64,000 bases of DNA from JBHENC01 sp051000345 (lineage in GTDB: Bacteria; Acidobacteriota; Blastocatellia; Pyrinomonadales; Pyrinomonadaceae): NCBI GenBank assembly GCA_051000345.1, contig JBPCOJ010000004.1, positions 9,212 to 73,211 on the forward strand, given 5' to 3'. The notes beneath the pieces are model-generated. The model saw only the letters and a list, made by a program, of their open reading frames with translations, had not been told where the DNA came from and ran no database searches. This document shows, one piece after another, positions 37,401 through 45,475 of this stretch. A program made the position numbers and the translations under genes. Numbering within the stretch: position 1 is the stretch's first letter; every line of letters starts with the position of its first letter.

Positions 37401-37648
37401 AGCAAACTGAAAACGCGGCGGACAGTAATAATTATTGGTGGCAGCGTTCGTGGTTCGAGCACCAGAACTTGCGCGACGAACGCGCCGAAGCATTCACGTC
37501 GCTGCTGTGGGAAGGCGTTTACACTTATTCTTATGTGGCGCGCGCGACGACGCCCGGCCTCTTCGTCGTGCCGCCGCCGAAGGCAGAAGAAATGTATCAC
37601 CCGGAAACCTTCGGGCGCGGCGCAACAGATCGTGTTCGCATCGAATAA
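31496..37648 (+). CDS. Alpha-2-macroglobulin family protein
   Basis: A 2050-residue exported bacterial alpha-2-macroglobulin, a protease-trapping protein. The ATG at 31496 gives a clean signal peptide (LLCLMLALSIFPFPP), with GGAG at 31482-31485; earlier in-frame ATGs add 42 non-signal residues. Seen: repeated Ig-like MG domains, the YRPGEEVHIKGWIRR element typical of the family, and an intact thioester motif CAEQ at residues 1553-1556 (PYECAEQ). A Gly/Ser-rich bait-like stretch lies near residue 1285. No lipobox, and no penicillin-binding partner (PbpC) gene adjoins it, unlike YfhM operons. Likely periplasmic. Confidence 0.93.
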   Translation: MTRCKQLLCLMLALSIFPFPPLRALTSAAPQAGKNSSIEANAADNANDETNDEETGLKFRLSEGAEQAPPTQEVRARIAQASPLSDAETQNVLRRLPPIKTEASDEQNFAMRERSLPPPRTGKTINASFPPPDSSSPDQSSSATLNNPTARSLEVTRHAPEGEVPVAPQLSVTFSQPMVAVASQEDAVAENLPVQITPQPQGKWRWVGTKTLLFEPDGRFPMATEYHVTIPAGTKSALGGTLANAVEWDFKTPPLNIETSYPAEGSNRRDALMFIEFDQRIDPAAVLGYISVAAGKEILATRLAAAAEIEADASVSELAKAAVKDRWLAFRAVDKANNDTRLALPADARVFVTLKPGAPSAEGTRTTDKAQVFSFRTYGALRVVEHKCGYNINECSPFDSWRITFSNRLDTAVFQSSSVRIEPQISGLKINVYGDSLRIEGVKKARTAYKVTLDKAIADAFGQTLGVDQTLTFNVGAATPALALSGEGFVVLNPANSPPKVSIYSVNYTQLKVSLYSVTPEDWDKYVRYMNYVYDYNRTNKKIPAKGDQINPPGRLVYSKPLEIKTKPDELTETIIDLDPALRNHLGQALVIVEPITPFNNRERSVLASWIQATNIGLDAFVDHTNLIGWTTSLRDGAPLSGVELSLLPFGDKAASGADGLASLPLNAATKDESLNVLVARKGDDLAILPEHFDWYSTSGGWHKTPVKDALGWYVFDDRKLYRPGEEVHIKGWIRRITGGTRGDVETLNRAATGVAYTLKDAQDNEITKGTLRLNALGGFDASFKLPGTMNLGTARLELEAQGGDKNIEDREHTHNFQVQEFRRPEFEVAAETSEGTHIVGSHADVNVSAKYYAGGGLPDTEVKWEVTSAPANFTPPNGSDFTFGTWRAWWRDSDSSSDETNTEEFTGRTDASGKHHLRIDFDKVNPPRATSVAAEASVQDVNRQTLNATTTMLVHPADLYVGLRSQRTFVQQGEPLDVEAIVTDLDGKAVANRSIRMRAVLLDWVYEKGEYKQKETNPQECTVVSATDVVKCVFNPKEGGAYRVTASIMDERERRNESELTLWVAGGKRQQSQRDVKQETIELIPDRKEYKAGDVAELLVQAPFYPAEGVLTLRRSGIVKTIPFRMDAASFTLKIPIEDAYTPNVHAQVDLVGAATRTDDEGKLKTDLPKRPAFASGELNLAIPPLARKLNVQATPRDKTLEPGAQTIVDVTVRDAKGQPVKNSEAAVIVVDESVLALTNYKLDDPLSIFYAERDAATSDYHLREKVLLANPEDLMNATFGKGGAGGGMFATRQVSELPLNSRTASDYEMLSKSGATETVTVSASEPEYNGIPLRKNFNALAVFAASVPTNADGRAQVSVKLPDNLTRYRVMAVAVAGGKQFGSGESAITARKPLMVRPSAPRFLNFGDHFELPVVVQNQTDAPVQVNVAVRAGNALLTNGAGRSVTVPANDRVEVRFPVAAQRAGTARFQIAAASGRFSDAAEIKLPVWTPATTEAFATYGELDEGAITQPFKLPNGVVKEFGGLDIETSSTQLQELTDALIYLQNYPYECAEQISSRVMSVAALRDVLTAFKAKDLPAPEAMKAAVARDLKNLQGLQNEDGGFAFWRRGDESWPYISIHVAHALQRAKEKGFDVPADMLTESKKYLREIEQRIPSIYSAEARRALIAYALYVRNRFGDKDAARSRKLITEAGGLDHLSLESVGWLLPVLSNDANSQTEVANIRRHLDNRATEEAATAHFASSYSDSDYLLLNSDRRADGVILEALIGDQPQSELIPKIVRGLLAHRTRGRWENTQENAFVLLALDRYFATYEKATPNMIARAWLGERFAGEQRYKGRTTERQQINVPMRYLAEHAAPQQNLVLSKEGAGRLYYRIGMQYAPASLKLDAADYGFAVERVYEALDNPTDVRRDADGVWNIKAGARVRVRLTLVAPTRRYHVALVDPLPAGLEASNPALATTGSIPQDKQTENAADSNNYWWQRSWFEHQNLRDERAEAFTSLLWEGVYTYSYVARATTPGLFVVPPPKAEEMYHPETFGRGATDRVRIE

Positions 37649-37685
37649 AGCCGCTCAACTATGCTTTAAGCGAATCCGCGTTTGT

Positions 37686-39008
37686 TCATGTTCGTTGATA
37701 AACAAGTTGCCCGTTCGCGTAAACCGCGTGCGTGTGTTCGACGCCGAAGAAGTATGCGAGTTCGCGGTAATCCATGCAATCGTACATCGCAAAGTCAGCC
37801 AGCTTGCCCGCTTCGAGCGATCCCGTTTCGCTTCCTAAATTCAAACTGTAAGCGGCGTTGATCGTACACGCCGTCAAACTTTCGGCGGGCGTCATTTTCA
37901 TGTGCGTGGAAGCGATGGATAAAATCATCTGCATTGAAGTCGTCGGCGACGAGCCGGGATTAAAGTCTGTCGCAAGCACGACGGCTAACCCTGCGTCGAT
38001 CATCTCGCGCGCCGGTGGATAACGATTCAATCCGAGCGCATAAACCGCGCCGGGCAAAAGCACAGGCTGCACGTTGCCCGCGCGCAAGGCGGCGATGCCT
38101 TCCGCGTTCGTGTGTTCCAGATGATCCGCCGTCGCCGCGCCGAGTTCAGCCGCGAGCGTTGCGCCGCCGCCAAGCGAGAGTTGATCCGCGTGAATGCGCA
38201 AACCGAATCCGAGCGCTTTCGCCGTCAGAAGAATCCGCCGCGACTCCGCTTCATCGAACACGCCTTTTTCGCAAAACACGTCGCAGTAAGCAGCGAGATT
38301 TTCCGCCGCCACATGCGGCAACATTTCTTCAACGATTAACCCGATGTATCTCTCGCGCCGCTCACGGAATTCGTCCGGCACTTCGTGCGCGCCCAAGAAT
38401 GTCGGGACAAGTCGTAGCGGCGTTTCTTCGTTCAAACGGCGAATCGCGCGCAGCATTTTTAATTCATCTTCGACGGTGAGGCCGTAACCGGATTTCGCTT
38501 CGATGGTCGTCGTGCCACCCCGCAGAAACCAACGAGCGTAACGCTTCGCCGTTTCGACCAATTCATCTTCGGTTGCAGCGCGCGTGCGTCTGACAGTCGC
38601 GCGAATGCCGCCGCCCGTTTTTGCAATCTCCTGATAAGTCGCGCCGCCCGCGCGCATCTCGTATTCATCAACACGCGTTCCGGCAAACACGGCGTGCGTG
38701 TGCGCGTCAACAAAGCCGGGCAGCACAATGCGGCCTCCGGCATCAACGACTTCGCAATCGTTTTTGATTTGCGGTTCGACAACTGAACGCGTGCCGACTA
38801 ATTCGATCCGCCCGTCGCGCACAAGCATCGCGCCGTCTTCGACGAGGCCAAGCTCGCGCATTTCAGTTCTGCCCGCGCGCGGCCTCGCCGCTCCGCGAAG
38901 CGTCACGAGTTGCGCGCAGTTGACGACGGCAAGCAGCGGCGTTGCGTTTGCGTCATGCTCCGTTGAAGATTTGTGAGTCGAAGAAGACGGCGCAGCGGGT
39001 TCTTTCAT
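37686..39008 (-). CDS. hutI: Imidazolonepropionase (HutI)
   Basis: It converts 4-imidazolone-5-propanoate to N-formimino-L-glutamate, the third step of histidine degradation. About 440 residues. Seen: FVDAHTHAVFAGTR (first metal HxH), EAKSGYGLT, HADQL and the HTEN-like DHLEHTN segment, ATDFNPGSSPT near the C-terminus; all are HutI signatures. The ATG at 39008 overlaps the upstream hutG stop (ATGA); an earlier in-frame start at 39101 would extend inside hutG and is unlikely. Last gene of hutU-hutG-hutI. No hutH is in the window. Confidence 0.95.
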   Translation of the reverse strand: MKEPAAPSSSTHKSSTEHDANATPLLAVVNCAQLVTLRGAARPRAGRTEMRELGLVEDGAMLVRDGRIELVGTRSVVEPQIKNDCEVVDAGGRIVLPGFVDAHTHAVFAGTRVDEYEMRAGGATYQEIAKTGGGIRATVRRTRAATEDELVETAKRYARWFLRGGTTTIEAKSGYGLTVEDELKMLRAIRRLNEETPLRLVPTFLGAHEVPDEFRERRERYIGLIVEEMLPHVAAENLAAYCDVFCEKGVFDEAESRRILLTAKALGFGLRIHADQLSLGGGATLAAELGAATADHLEHTNAEGIAALRAGNVQPVLLPGAVYALGLNRYPPAREMIDAGLAVVLATDFNPGSSPTTSMQMILSIASTHMKMTPAESLTACTINAAYSLNLGSETGSLEAGKLADFAMYDCMDYRELAYFFGVEHTHAVYANGQLVYQRT

Positions 39009-39982
39009 ATGTTTGAAAAAGTGTCTGAACTTTTCGATGATTCGCTCGAATGGTTGTGCTCGCTGCGCTGCAACAGGCCGGAAGCGAATGAGAGCAAGCA
39101 CGCTGCCGCCGTCATTACAGTCGCGTCCGCGATGTCCTGCGTCGGGTCAATCTCCACCAAATCCATCACACGCACTTTTCTATGCTGCCCGCACAACCAT
39201 GCGGCGCGGCGAAGCTCGAACGGCAGCAAGCCGCCGGGACGCGAGCCGGGTGTTGCCGGAGCGAAGCTTCGATCCAGCACATCTACATCCAGATCGACGT
39301 AGATGTTTTGGGCGCGCAACGCCAATTGTTCGAGCGACTCGCGGACAATCCTTTCGAGACCGCGCGCGCGAACTTCGTCCACAGTAACGATGGTGATTCC
39401 GGCATCACGCGCTACGTTCGCGTAGTGGCACGAGTTGGAGAAGGATTGAATGCCGATTTGAATAATGTTCGCGCCGCGAAGCCCGTCATCGAGCAGCGCG
39501 CGCACAGGGTTGCCGTTCGATAAACCTTTATTCGTGTCGCGTAAATCGAGATGAGCATCGAGCGTGAGCAAACCGCATTCGGCGAGCGATGAACTTGCGC
39601 CGTGACAGCCCGGCCTTGAGATGCTGTTGTCGCCGCCGAGCAGAACGAGCGCGTTTGATGTTTGGAGTGCTGCGCGAACCGCATCTGCAAGCGGTGCGAA
39701 GGCCTCTTCCGGGCGCGCGTTGCTCAAATCTAGATCGCCCGCATCGCTGACTGCGAGTTGCTGAAGTTCAATGTCGTTCTCAATATCGTAAGTGCTGAAA
39801 CGCGCGAGCGCTTTTCTGATTGCCTGCGGCGCGAGATCACAGCGTCCCGGCGTGATCGAGCCGAGCCGGAGCGGTGCGCCTAAAATCGCCAGACGCCCGC
39901 GAACATCGTCAGCGTGCGCGCCTTCTAGCCACGCACTCGCGCGAGGCCAGTGCGGATCATCGGTAATTGAATTCGCGCTCAA
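39005..39982 (-). CDS. hutG: Arginase/formimidoylglutamase family (HutG-like)
   Basis: A ureohydrolase-fold protein of 325 residues, expected by context to hydrolyse formiminoglutamate. Metal motifs: LDAHLDLRD and VDLDVDVLDRSFAPATPG are intact, but the first motif reads GGDNS instead of GGDHS, replacing one manganese-ligand His by Asn. This may alter metal occupancy or mark a subfamily. The start is TTG and overlaps the hutU stop as TTGA; it overlaps hutI as ATGA. The C-terminal 20 residues are Ser/His-rich. Confidence 0.85.
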   Translation of the reverse strand: MSANSITDDPHWPRASAWLEGAHADDVRGRLAILGAPLRLGSITPGRCDLAPQAIRKALARFSTYDIENDIELQQLAVSDAGDLDLSNARPEEAFAPLADAVRAALQTSNALVLLGGDNSISRPGCHGASSSLAECGLLTLDAHLDLRDTNKGLSNGNPVRALLDDGLRGANIIQIGIQSFSNSCHYANVARDAGITIVTVDEVRARGLERIVRESLEQLALRAQNIYVDLDVDVLDRSFAPATPGSRPGGLLPFELRRAAWLCGQHRKVRVMDLVEIDPTQDIADATVMTAAACLLSFASGLLQRSEHNHSSESSKSSDTFSNI

Positions 39983-41742
39983 AGTTCGTTCTCTTTCTCA
40001 ATCATCGGCAACTTAATATTCTGCTCGCGCGCGACATCGAGAGCTTTTGTATAACCCGCATCGGCGTGGCGCACAACACCGATTCCCGGATCGGTTGTCA
40101 GCACGCGTTCGAGTCGTTTGCCAGTCTCGTCTGTGCCGTCGGCGACGACGACCATTCCCGCGTGCAGCGAATAGCCGATGCCGACGCCGCCGCCGTTATG
40201 CACGGACACCCACGACGCGCCCGAAGCCGTATTGAGCAACGCATTCAGAATCGGCCAATCGGCAATCGCATCCGAACCGTCCAGCATCGCTTCGGTTTCG
40301 CGGTACGGTGAAGCGACGGAGCCTGTGTCCAGATGATCGCGTCCGATGACGACGGGCGCATCTAATTTGCCGGTCTTGACCATAACGTTGATCGCCGCGC
40401 CAAACTCCGCGCGCTCGCCGTAGCCGAGCCAGCAAACGCGCGCGGGCAAGCCTTGAAACTGTATGCGCTCGCCCGCGAGTTTGAGCCAGCGCCGCAAGGT
40501 TTCGTTTTCGGGAAAAAGTTCGAGCGCGAGGTCGTCTGTCCGGCGGATGTCTTCCGTGTTGCCGGAAAGTGCTACCCAGCGAAACGGGCCGCGTCCTTCA
40601 CAAAAAAGCGGGCGAATGTATTCAGGCACGAAGCCCGGTATCTCGAAAGCATCCGCGACGCCCGCCGACTTCGCCTGCGCGCGTATGTTGTTGCCGTAAT
40701 CGAACGCCACCGCGCCCGCGCGCTTCAAAGCAAGCATCGCTTCGACGTGTCGCGCCATTGATGCAAGCGAACGCTCGACGTATTCGCGCGGATTCTGAAT
40801 GCGCAATTCGGTTGCTTCTTCGAGCGTTAAGCCTTGCGGCACATAACCGTTCAAAGGATCATGCGCGCTTGTTTGATCCGTGACGACATCCACTTGCACG
40901 CCGCGCCGGACGAGTTCCGGCAAAACTTCCGCGCAGTTGCCGACAAGCCCGACGGAGACTGCGCGCCGCCCTTCAATCGCGTCTTCGCAAATCCGCAAGG
41001 CTTCGTCTAAATCGAGCGCGAGGCGGTCACAGTAATTCATTCGCACGCGGCGTTCGATGCGCGCGCGGTCAACGTCTATGCCTAAGAAAACAGCATCGTT
41101 CATTGTCGCCGCGAGCGGTTGCGCGCCGCCCATGCCGCCCATGCCGCCGGAGACGACGAGCTTGCCCGCGAGCGTGCCATTGAAATGTTTATTCGCGGCG
41201 GCAGCGAACGTCTCGAACGTACCCTGTATGATTCCCTGCGAGCCTATGTAAATCCACGAGCCTGCCGTCATCTGCCCGTACATCGTCAGTCCCATGCGTT
41301 CGAGCCGGTTGAACTCTTCCCAATTCGACCACCGCCCGACGAGGTTGGAATTAGCGATGAGCACGCGCGGCGCATATTCGTGCGTGCGAAAAACGCCGAC
41401 GGGTTTGCCGGATTGCACAAGCAAGGTTTCGTCGTTTTCGAGGATGCGCAAACTCCGCACAATCGCTTCATACGACGCCCAATTGCGCGCCGCCCGTCCC
41501 GTGCCGCCGTAAACAATCAACTCGTCCGGGCGTTCGGCAACGTCCGCGTCCAAGTTGTTCATCAGCATTCGCAACGCAGCTTCCTGATGCCAGCCCTTGC
41601 AACTGATTTCCCGTCCACGCGGCGCTGTGATCGAACGATGGGAGTTCTGTTGTGAAGAATCGTTCGTGTTATTTTGGACAGACGATGTTTCTTTTGTCAT
41701 CGCAAGATTCTCCGCGAGCGCGTTGGTTTTATCGTTCGCCAT
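39979..41742 (-). CDS. hutU: Urocanate hydratase
   Basis: It converts urocanate to imidazolonepropionate with tightly bound NAD+. The core of about 550 residues has the expected landmarks: YGGTGRAARNW near residue 78, SGKPVGVFRTH, SQGIIQGTFE, GGMGGMGGAQP (NAD+-binding Gly-rich loop) and DQTSAHDPLNGY. The N-terminal 40 residues (Ser/Asn/Gln-rich) are not conserved in the family, so a later start, such as the second Met, is possible. First gene of hutUGI. Histidine ammonia-lyase must be encoded elsewhere. Confidence 0.95.
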   Translation of the reverse strand: MANDKTNALAENLAMTKETSSVQNNTNDSSQQNSHRSITAPRGREISCKGWHQEAALRMLMNNLDADVAERPDELIVYGGTGRAARNWASYEAIVRSLRILENDETLLVQSGKPVGVFRTHEYAPRVLIANSNLVGRWSNWEEFNRLERMGLTMYGQMTAGSWIYIGSQGIIQGTFETFAAAANKHFNGTLAGKLVVSGGMGGMGGAQPLAATMNDAVFLGIDVDRARIERRVRMNYCDRLALDLDEALRICEDAIEGRRAVSVGLVGNCAEVLPELVRRGVQVDVVTDQTSAHDPLNGYVPQGLTLEEATELRIQNPREYVERSLASMARHVEAMLALKRAGAVAFDYGNNIRAQAKSAGVADAFEIPGFVPEYIRPLFCEGRGPFRWVALSGNTEDIRRTDDLALELFPENETLRRWLKLAGERIQFQGLPARVCWLGYGERAEFGAAINVMVKTGKLDAPVVIGRDHLDTGSVASPYRETEAMLDGSDAIADWPILNALLNTASGASWVSVHNGGGVGIGYSLHAGMVVVADGTDETGKRLERVLTTDPGIGVVRHADAGYTKALDVAREQNIKLPMIEKENEL

Positions 41743-41783
41743 ATCCTGTAAAGAGAACGCGAAGGTGTCAAGCGATTCGATTA

Positions 41784-42251
41784 TTAGGTAATGAAGCAGT
41801 TTGAATTTGGAAACACTTGCTCACCGTGTTTTTTATCAAGGTCAAATTCCCAAACCTCGATCTTTGGCCCGATTAGGTGTCCCTGTGTCTTGATATAGTG
41901 GGTGGCTAAACTCACATCTTTTCGCAGATGCTTCAGGACAAATAGGATTTTTCTATAATGCTCTGGAGCGACGCTGAACAGAAGCATCACTTCGTTTAGC
42001 CCTCTAATTTTTGCGCTTGGTGAATTACCGCCACTCGTCCATGTATATGACTTGCACTCAACGAGTATTGGTGGGTCTTTGCTGCCCAAGTCGAATTTGT
42101 GAGGCTTCTTTATCTTGTATCCAACATCTTCGCTGAATCCAAGCTGAAGCAAGACTCCCGTTTCGGCAAAAAATAACCGGGCAGCTTCCTCGAACTCTCT
42201 CCCTACTTGGGTATTGCTAATCGAGCCAATGCGCTGGTTTTTGTTTTCCAT
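41784..42251 (-). CDS. Putative PD-(D/E)XK nuclease, orphan restriction-type
   Basis: A 155-residue protein unlike its neighbours in base composition (clearly more AT-rich). Seen: an N-terminal GREFEEAARLFF helix as in many restriction endonucleases, then KFDLGS and ILVECKSYTW, which fit the D...(E)xK nuclease motif (Asp near residue 53, Glu-x-Lys near 64-66). No methyltransferase or specificity gene adjoins it. It may be a solitary restriction enzyme, a mobile-element nuclease or a decayed system part. A small coiled-coil gene lies just upstream on the same strand. Confidence 0.6.
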   Translation of the reverse strand: MENKNQRIGSISNTQVGREFEEAARLFFAETGVLLQLGFSEDVGYKIKKPHKFDLGSKDPPILVECKSYTWTSGGNSPSAKIRGLNEVMLLFSVAPEHYRKILFVLKHLRKDVSLATHYIKTQGHLIGPKIEVWEFDLDKKHGEQVFPNSNCFIT

Positions 42252-42325
42252 AAACTTTCTTTTCTCAGCCGCTTTCTGTGCATGACCTACGGCGTGATTA
42301 TTTCAAATCAATCCACTACTGACTG

Positions 42326-42496
42326 TTAGCCGCCACTGCTGCTGCTGCGCTTTTGAACAGTTGATTGCTGCGCTTGGCTGCGCGCGATGCTTTTCAGAGA
42401 AGTGTTTATTTCCTTCAACTGGTCGAAAATCTTTTCGAGCGCGTTGGTTAATTCCGCGAGCGCATCATTCGATTTGACAACTTCGTTTTCCTGCAT
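42326..42496 (-). CDS. Small 56-residue coiled-coil protein
   Basis: A short gene with a strong ribosome site: AGGAGAG seven bases before the ATG. The product begins MQENEVVKSNDALAEL, continues as one amphipathic helix with heptad Leu/Ile/Ala spacing (about residues 12-40), and ends in a basic Ser/Gly tail (KRSSSSGG). Coding is supported by the ribosome site and the continuous helix. It lies 74 bases upstream of the nuclease gene and could be its partner. I know no family for it. Confidence 0.6.
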   Translation of the reverse strand: MQENEVVKSNDALAELTNALEKIFDQLKEINTSLKSIARSQAQQSTVQKRSSSSGG

Positions 42497-42668
42497 GAGA
42501 TTCTCTCCTTACAATTTGTGCCTTGATTGCTTATGCCGATGTTTGTGCGCCGCACAGTATAATCTGAAACGTGATGGACGATTGCGCGGAAAGTAGAATA
42601 AAGTATGGCGAAGCTATCTTTGTGAAGACAAAACGCGTTTTTCAATCTTTATAGTAAGCGAGTATCGA

Positions 42669-43706
42669 ATGACCAAGTTAATCATCGTTATCCTAATGAC
42701 CCTTTTCTGCGCGCCTCAATCTTTTTCATCGCAACTTCCGGCGGCGAAGGTTCAGCAAACAAATCAGGGCGAAATAGATGTCCGCGTTGCGCCCTTCGTA
42801 GACCTCTATTACTTTATTTCTGCGCTCGCTTCCGGCTCTGAAAAACCGCCGGAGATTGACGGCTTTGCGCAAGCTGTCGAGGCCGCCCGCCCGCTCCGGT
42901 TTGCTCCCCGGCTCATAAACATCGTGGTCATCCGGTGTGATAATGCTTCTGACGCGGCGCGTGTCTTCGCGCAACTTCCTGAGACGGTAAAAGTAGGCGC
43001 GGGGCAGACGCTTCTTTTGCGCGAGAAAGCTGTCAATCTCGCAAAGGCTTTAGCTGTCATTGAAAAACCGTTCCTTGAAAAAATTTGGCCGCAACACAAG
43101 TTAATTATCAATCAAGCTGCGGCAAGCATTTCCAAGACATTTAAGCCGAAGGAGCAGGAATGCTTCGCTTACATCACGAAGAATCTCGGTATGCAGAACG
43201 TCGCTTATAAAGTTCCGGTTTATCTTGTGGCTGATGCTCCCTTGCCGGGAGGATTTACATTTCGGCAGGATGACGGAAGCGGAGTCTGCCTTATCAGTGT
43301 TGAAAGAAATAAAGGTTCACTGCTTTTCGAGACGCTATTGCATGAAGCGATTCATGCCCTCGATCTGGAGGCGAAGGGTAATGGAAATGTTCTCATAGAC
43401 ATTCGCAACCGGCTGCTGAAGGCAGGAATTACAGAGCGCGATCCGGACATGCGAAACGTGCCGCATACTCTTATGTTCATTCAGGCGGCGGAAACGGTAA
43501 GACGCCTTCTCGATTCATCCCACAAGCATTACGGCGATGTTTCAGGCTATTATGCAAAAGTCCCGCTTATCGCAAAGATAGAGCGGCCAATCTGGATTGA
43601 TTATCTCGATGGTAAAATTTCCCGTGAAAAAGCGCTGAATCAAATTGTCGATGAATTTCTTAAAGCGCGCGCTGGCTTGGCATCTCCGAAAACTCCGGCC
43701 TTATAA
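42669..43706 (+). CDS. Secreted HExxH putative metalloprotease
   Basis: A 345-residue exported protein with a signal peptide (LIIVILMTLFCA, cleavage near residue 21). The motif HEAIH at 225-229 followed by ALDLEAKGNG is a zincin-type metal site; the family is not recognised. The rest is mixed alpha/beta with the phrases VPVYLVADAPLPGG and AETVRRLLD. A TATAAT is present upstream at about 42560. It ends 14 bases before ettA and may be cotranscribed, though the functions are unrelated. Confidence 0.75.
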   Translation: MTKLIIVILMTLFCAPQSFSSQLPAAKVQQTNQGEIDVRVAPFVDLYYFISALASGSEKPPEIDGFAQAVEAARPLRFAPRLINIVVIRCDNASDAARVFAQLPETVKVGAGQTLLLREKAVNLAKALAVIEKPFLEKIWPQHKLIINQAAASISKTFKPKEQECFAYITKNLGMQNVAYKVPVYLVADAPLPGGFTFRQDDGSGVCLISVERNKGSLLFETLLHEAIHALDLEAKGNGNVLIDIRNRLLKAGITERDPDMRNVPHTLMFIQAAETVRRLLDSSHKHYGDVSGYYAKVPLIAKIERPIWIDYLDGKISREKALNQIVDEFLKARAGLASPKTPAL

Positions 43707-43720
43707 CCCACACTGAAATT

Positions 43721-45406
43721 ATGAGCACACAACCCAACAAAGTTATTTACTCGATGATCGGCGTCAGCAAGTTTTACGACAAAAAGCCGATTCTCAAAGA
43801 CATTTATCTTTCCTATTTCTACGGCGCGAAGATCGGCGTGCTCGGCCTCAATGGTTCCGGCAAAAGCAGCCTGCTGCGCATTCTCGCCGGACAGGATAAA
43901 GAGTTCACGGGCGAGACGGTTCTTTCGCCCGGCCACACCGTCGGATTTTTAGAGCAGGAACCACAGTTGGATGAATCTCTGACCGTGCGCGAAGTAGTCG
44001 AACAGGGCGCGCAGGCGACGGTTGATCTCTTGAAGGAATTCGATGAAATCAATGCGCGCTTTGCCGAGCCGATGGCGGACGACGAGATGACAAAACTTCT
44101 CGAACGTCAGGGAACGGTGCAGGAAAAGTTGGACGCCGCAGACGCATGGGATTTGGACGCGCGGTTGGAGATGGCGATGGACGCGCTGCGTTGTCCGCCG
44201 GGCGATGCGCGGATTAAAACTTTGTCGGGCGGCGAACGTCGTCGCGTCGCGCTCTGTCGCTTGCTTTTGCAACAGCCGGACATTTTATTGCTTGACGAAC
44301 CGACGAATCACTTGGACGCGGAATCCGTCGCGTGGCTCGAACAACACTTGCAGCAGTATCCGGGAACGGTCATCGCGGTGACGCATGATCGTTATTTTCT
44401 GGACAACGTTGCGGGCTGGATTCTCGAACTTGATCGCGGGCAGGGCATTCCCTGGCAAGGAAATTATTCTTCGTGGCTCGAACAAAAACAGGAACGCTTA
44501 AAGCGTGAAGAAAAATCGGAATCGGATCGCCAGCGCACTCTGCAACGCGAACTCGAATGGATACGCATGTCGCCGAAAGGCCGCCACGCCAAAGCCAAAG
44601 CGCGCATCAATTCCTACGAAGCGCTGCTTAATCAAGCCGCCGACAAACGCCACGCAGAAGAACTCGAAATCTACATTCCGCCCGGCCCGCGTCTCGGCGA
44701 TGTCGTGATCGAAGCAGACGCTGTGAGCAAGGCTTACGATGATCGCGCACTCGTCGAAGACATGACGTTTCGCTTGCCGCCCGGCGGCATCGTCGGCATC
44801 ATCGGGGCAAACGGCGCGGGCAAGACAACGCTCTTTCGCATGATTACGGAGCAGGAACAGCCGACGCGCGGAACCATTCGCAAAGGCGAGACCGTCACGC
44901 TCGCTTACGTTGACCAGAGCCGCGCGCTCGATGCGAACAAAACGATCTGGGAAACAATTTCGGACGGGCAAGATGTCGTGCAACTAGGCTCGCGCGAAGT
45001 TCCGTCGCGTGCGTATGTCGCAAGGTTCAACTTCAGCGGCTCGGATCAACAAAAGAAAGTCTCGCAGCTATCGGGCGGCGAACGCAATCGCGTGCATCTC
45101 GCGCGCATGTTGAAGGAAGGCGCGAATGTTCTGTTGCTCGACGAGCCGACCAACGATCTCGATGTCAACACAATGCGCGCGCTCGAAGAGGCACTCGAAA
45201 ACTTCGCAGGCTGCGCCGTCGTCATCAGCCACGACCGCTGGTTCCTAGACCGCATCGCCACGCACATACTAGCCTTTGAAGGCGACAGCCGCGTGGTCTG
45301 GTTCGAGGGCAATTACTCTGAATACGAAGCGGATCGCCGCGCACGCTTAGGCCAAGCCGCAGACCAACCGCACCGCATCAAATATCGGCAGCTTACGCGG
45401 AGTTAA
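43721..45406 (+). CDS. ettA: Energy-dependent translational throttle protein EttA (ABC-F ATPase)
   Basis: A soluble ABC-F protein of 561 residues that binds the ribosomal E site and gates elongation by ATP/ADP ratio. Seen: first Walker A GLNGSGKSS, signature LSGGERRRVALCR with LLLDEPTNHLD, a linker of about 80 residues with arm and PtIM-like segments (LEWIRMSPKGRHAKAK), second Walker A GANGAGKTT, and LSGGERNRVHLAR with LLLDEPTNDLD. YDKKPILKDI near the start is typical of EttA. No membrane segment. Housekeeping gene among accessory genes. Confidence 0.96.
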   Translation: MSTQPNKVIYSMIGVSKFYDKKPILKDIYLSYFYGAKIGVLGLNGSGKSSLLRILAGQDKEFTGETVLSPGHTVGFLEQEPQLDESLTVREVVEQGAQATVDLLKEFDEINARFAEPMADDEMTKLLERQGTVQEKLDAADAWDLDARLEMAMDALRCPPGDARIKTLSGGERRRVALCRLLLQQPDILLLDEPTNHLDAESVAWLEQHLQQYPGTVIAVTHDRYFLDNVAGWILELDRGQGIPWQGNYSSWLEQKQERLKREEKSESDRQRTLQRELEWIRMSPKGRHAKAKARINSYEALLNQAADKRHAEELEIYIPPGPRLGDVVIEADAVSKAYDDRALVEDMTFRLPPGGIVGIIGANGAGKTTLFRMITEQEQPTRGTIRKGETVTLAYVDQSRALDANKTIWETISDGQDVVQLGSREVPSRAYVARFNFSGSDQQKKVSQLSGGERNRVHLARMLKEGANVLLLDEPTNDLDVNTMRALEEALENFAGCAVVISHDRWFLDRIATHILAFEGDSRVVWFEGNYSEYEADRRARLGQAADQPHRIKYRQLTRS

Positions 45407-45475
45407 AGTAAACGTAGGATGTCAGTTAAGATGCAGATGAGGTAGTGGTTCAAGTTTCAAAGGTAAGATTTGTTA

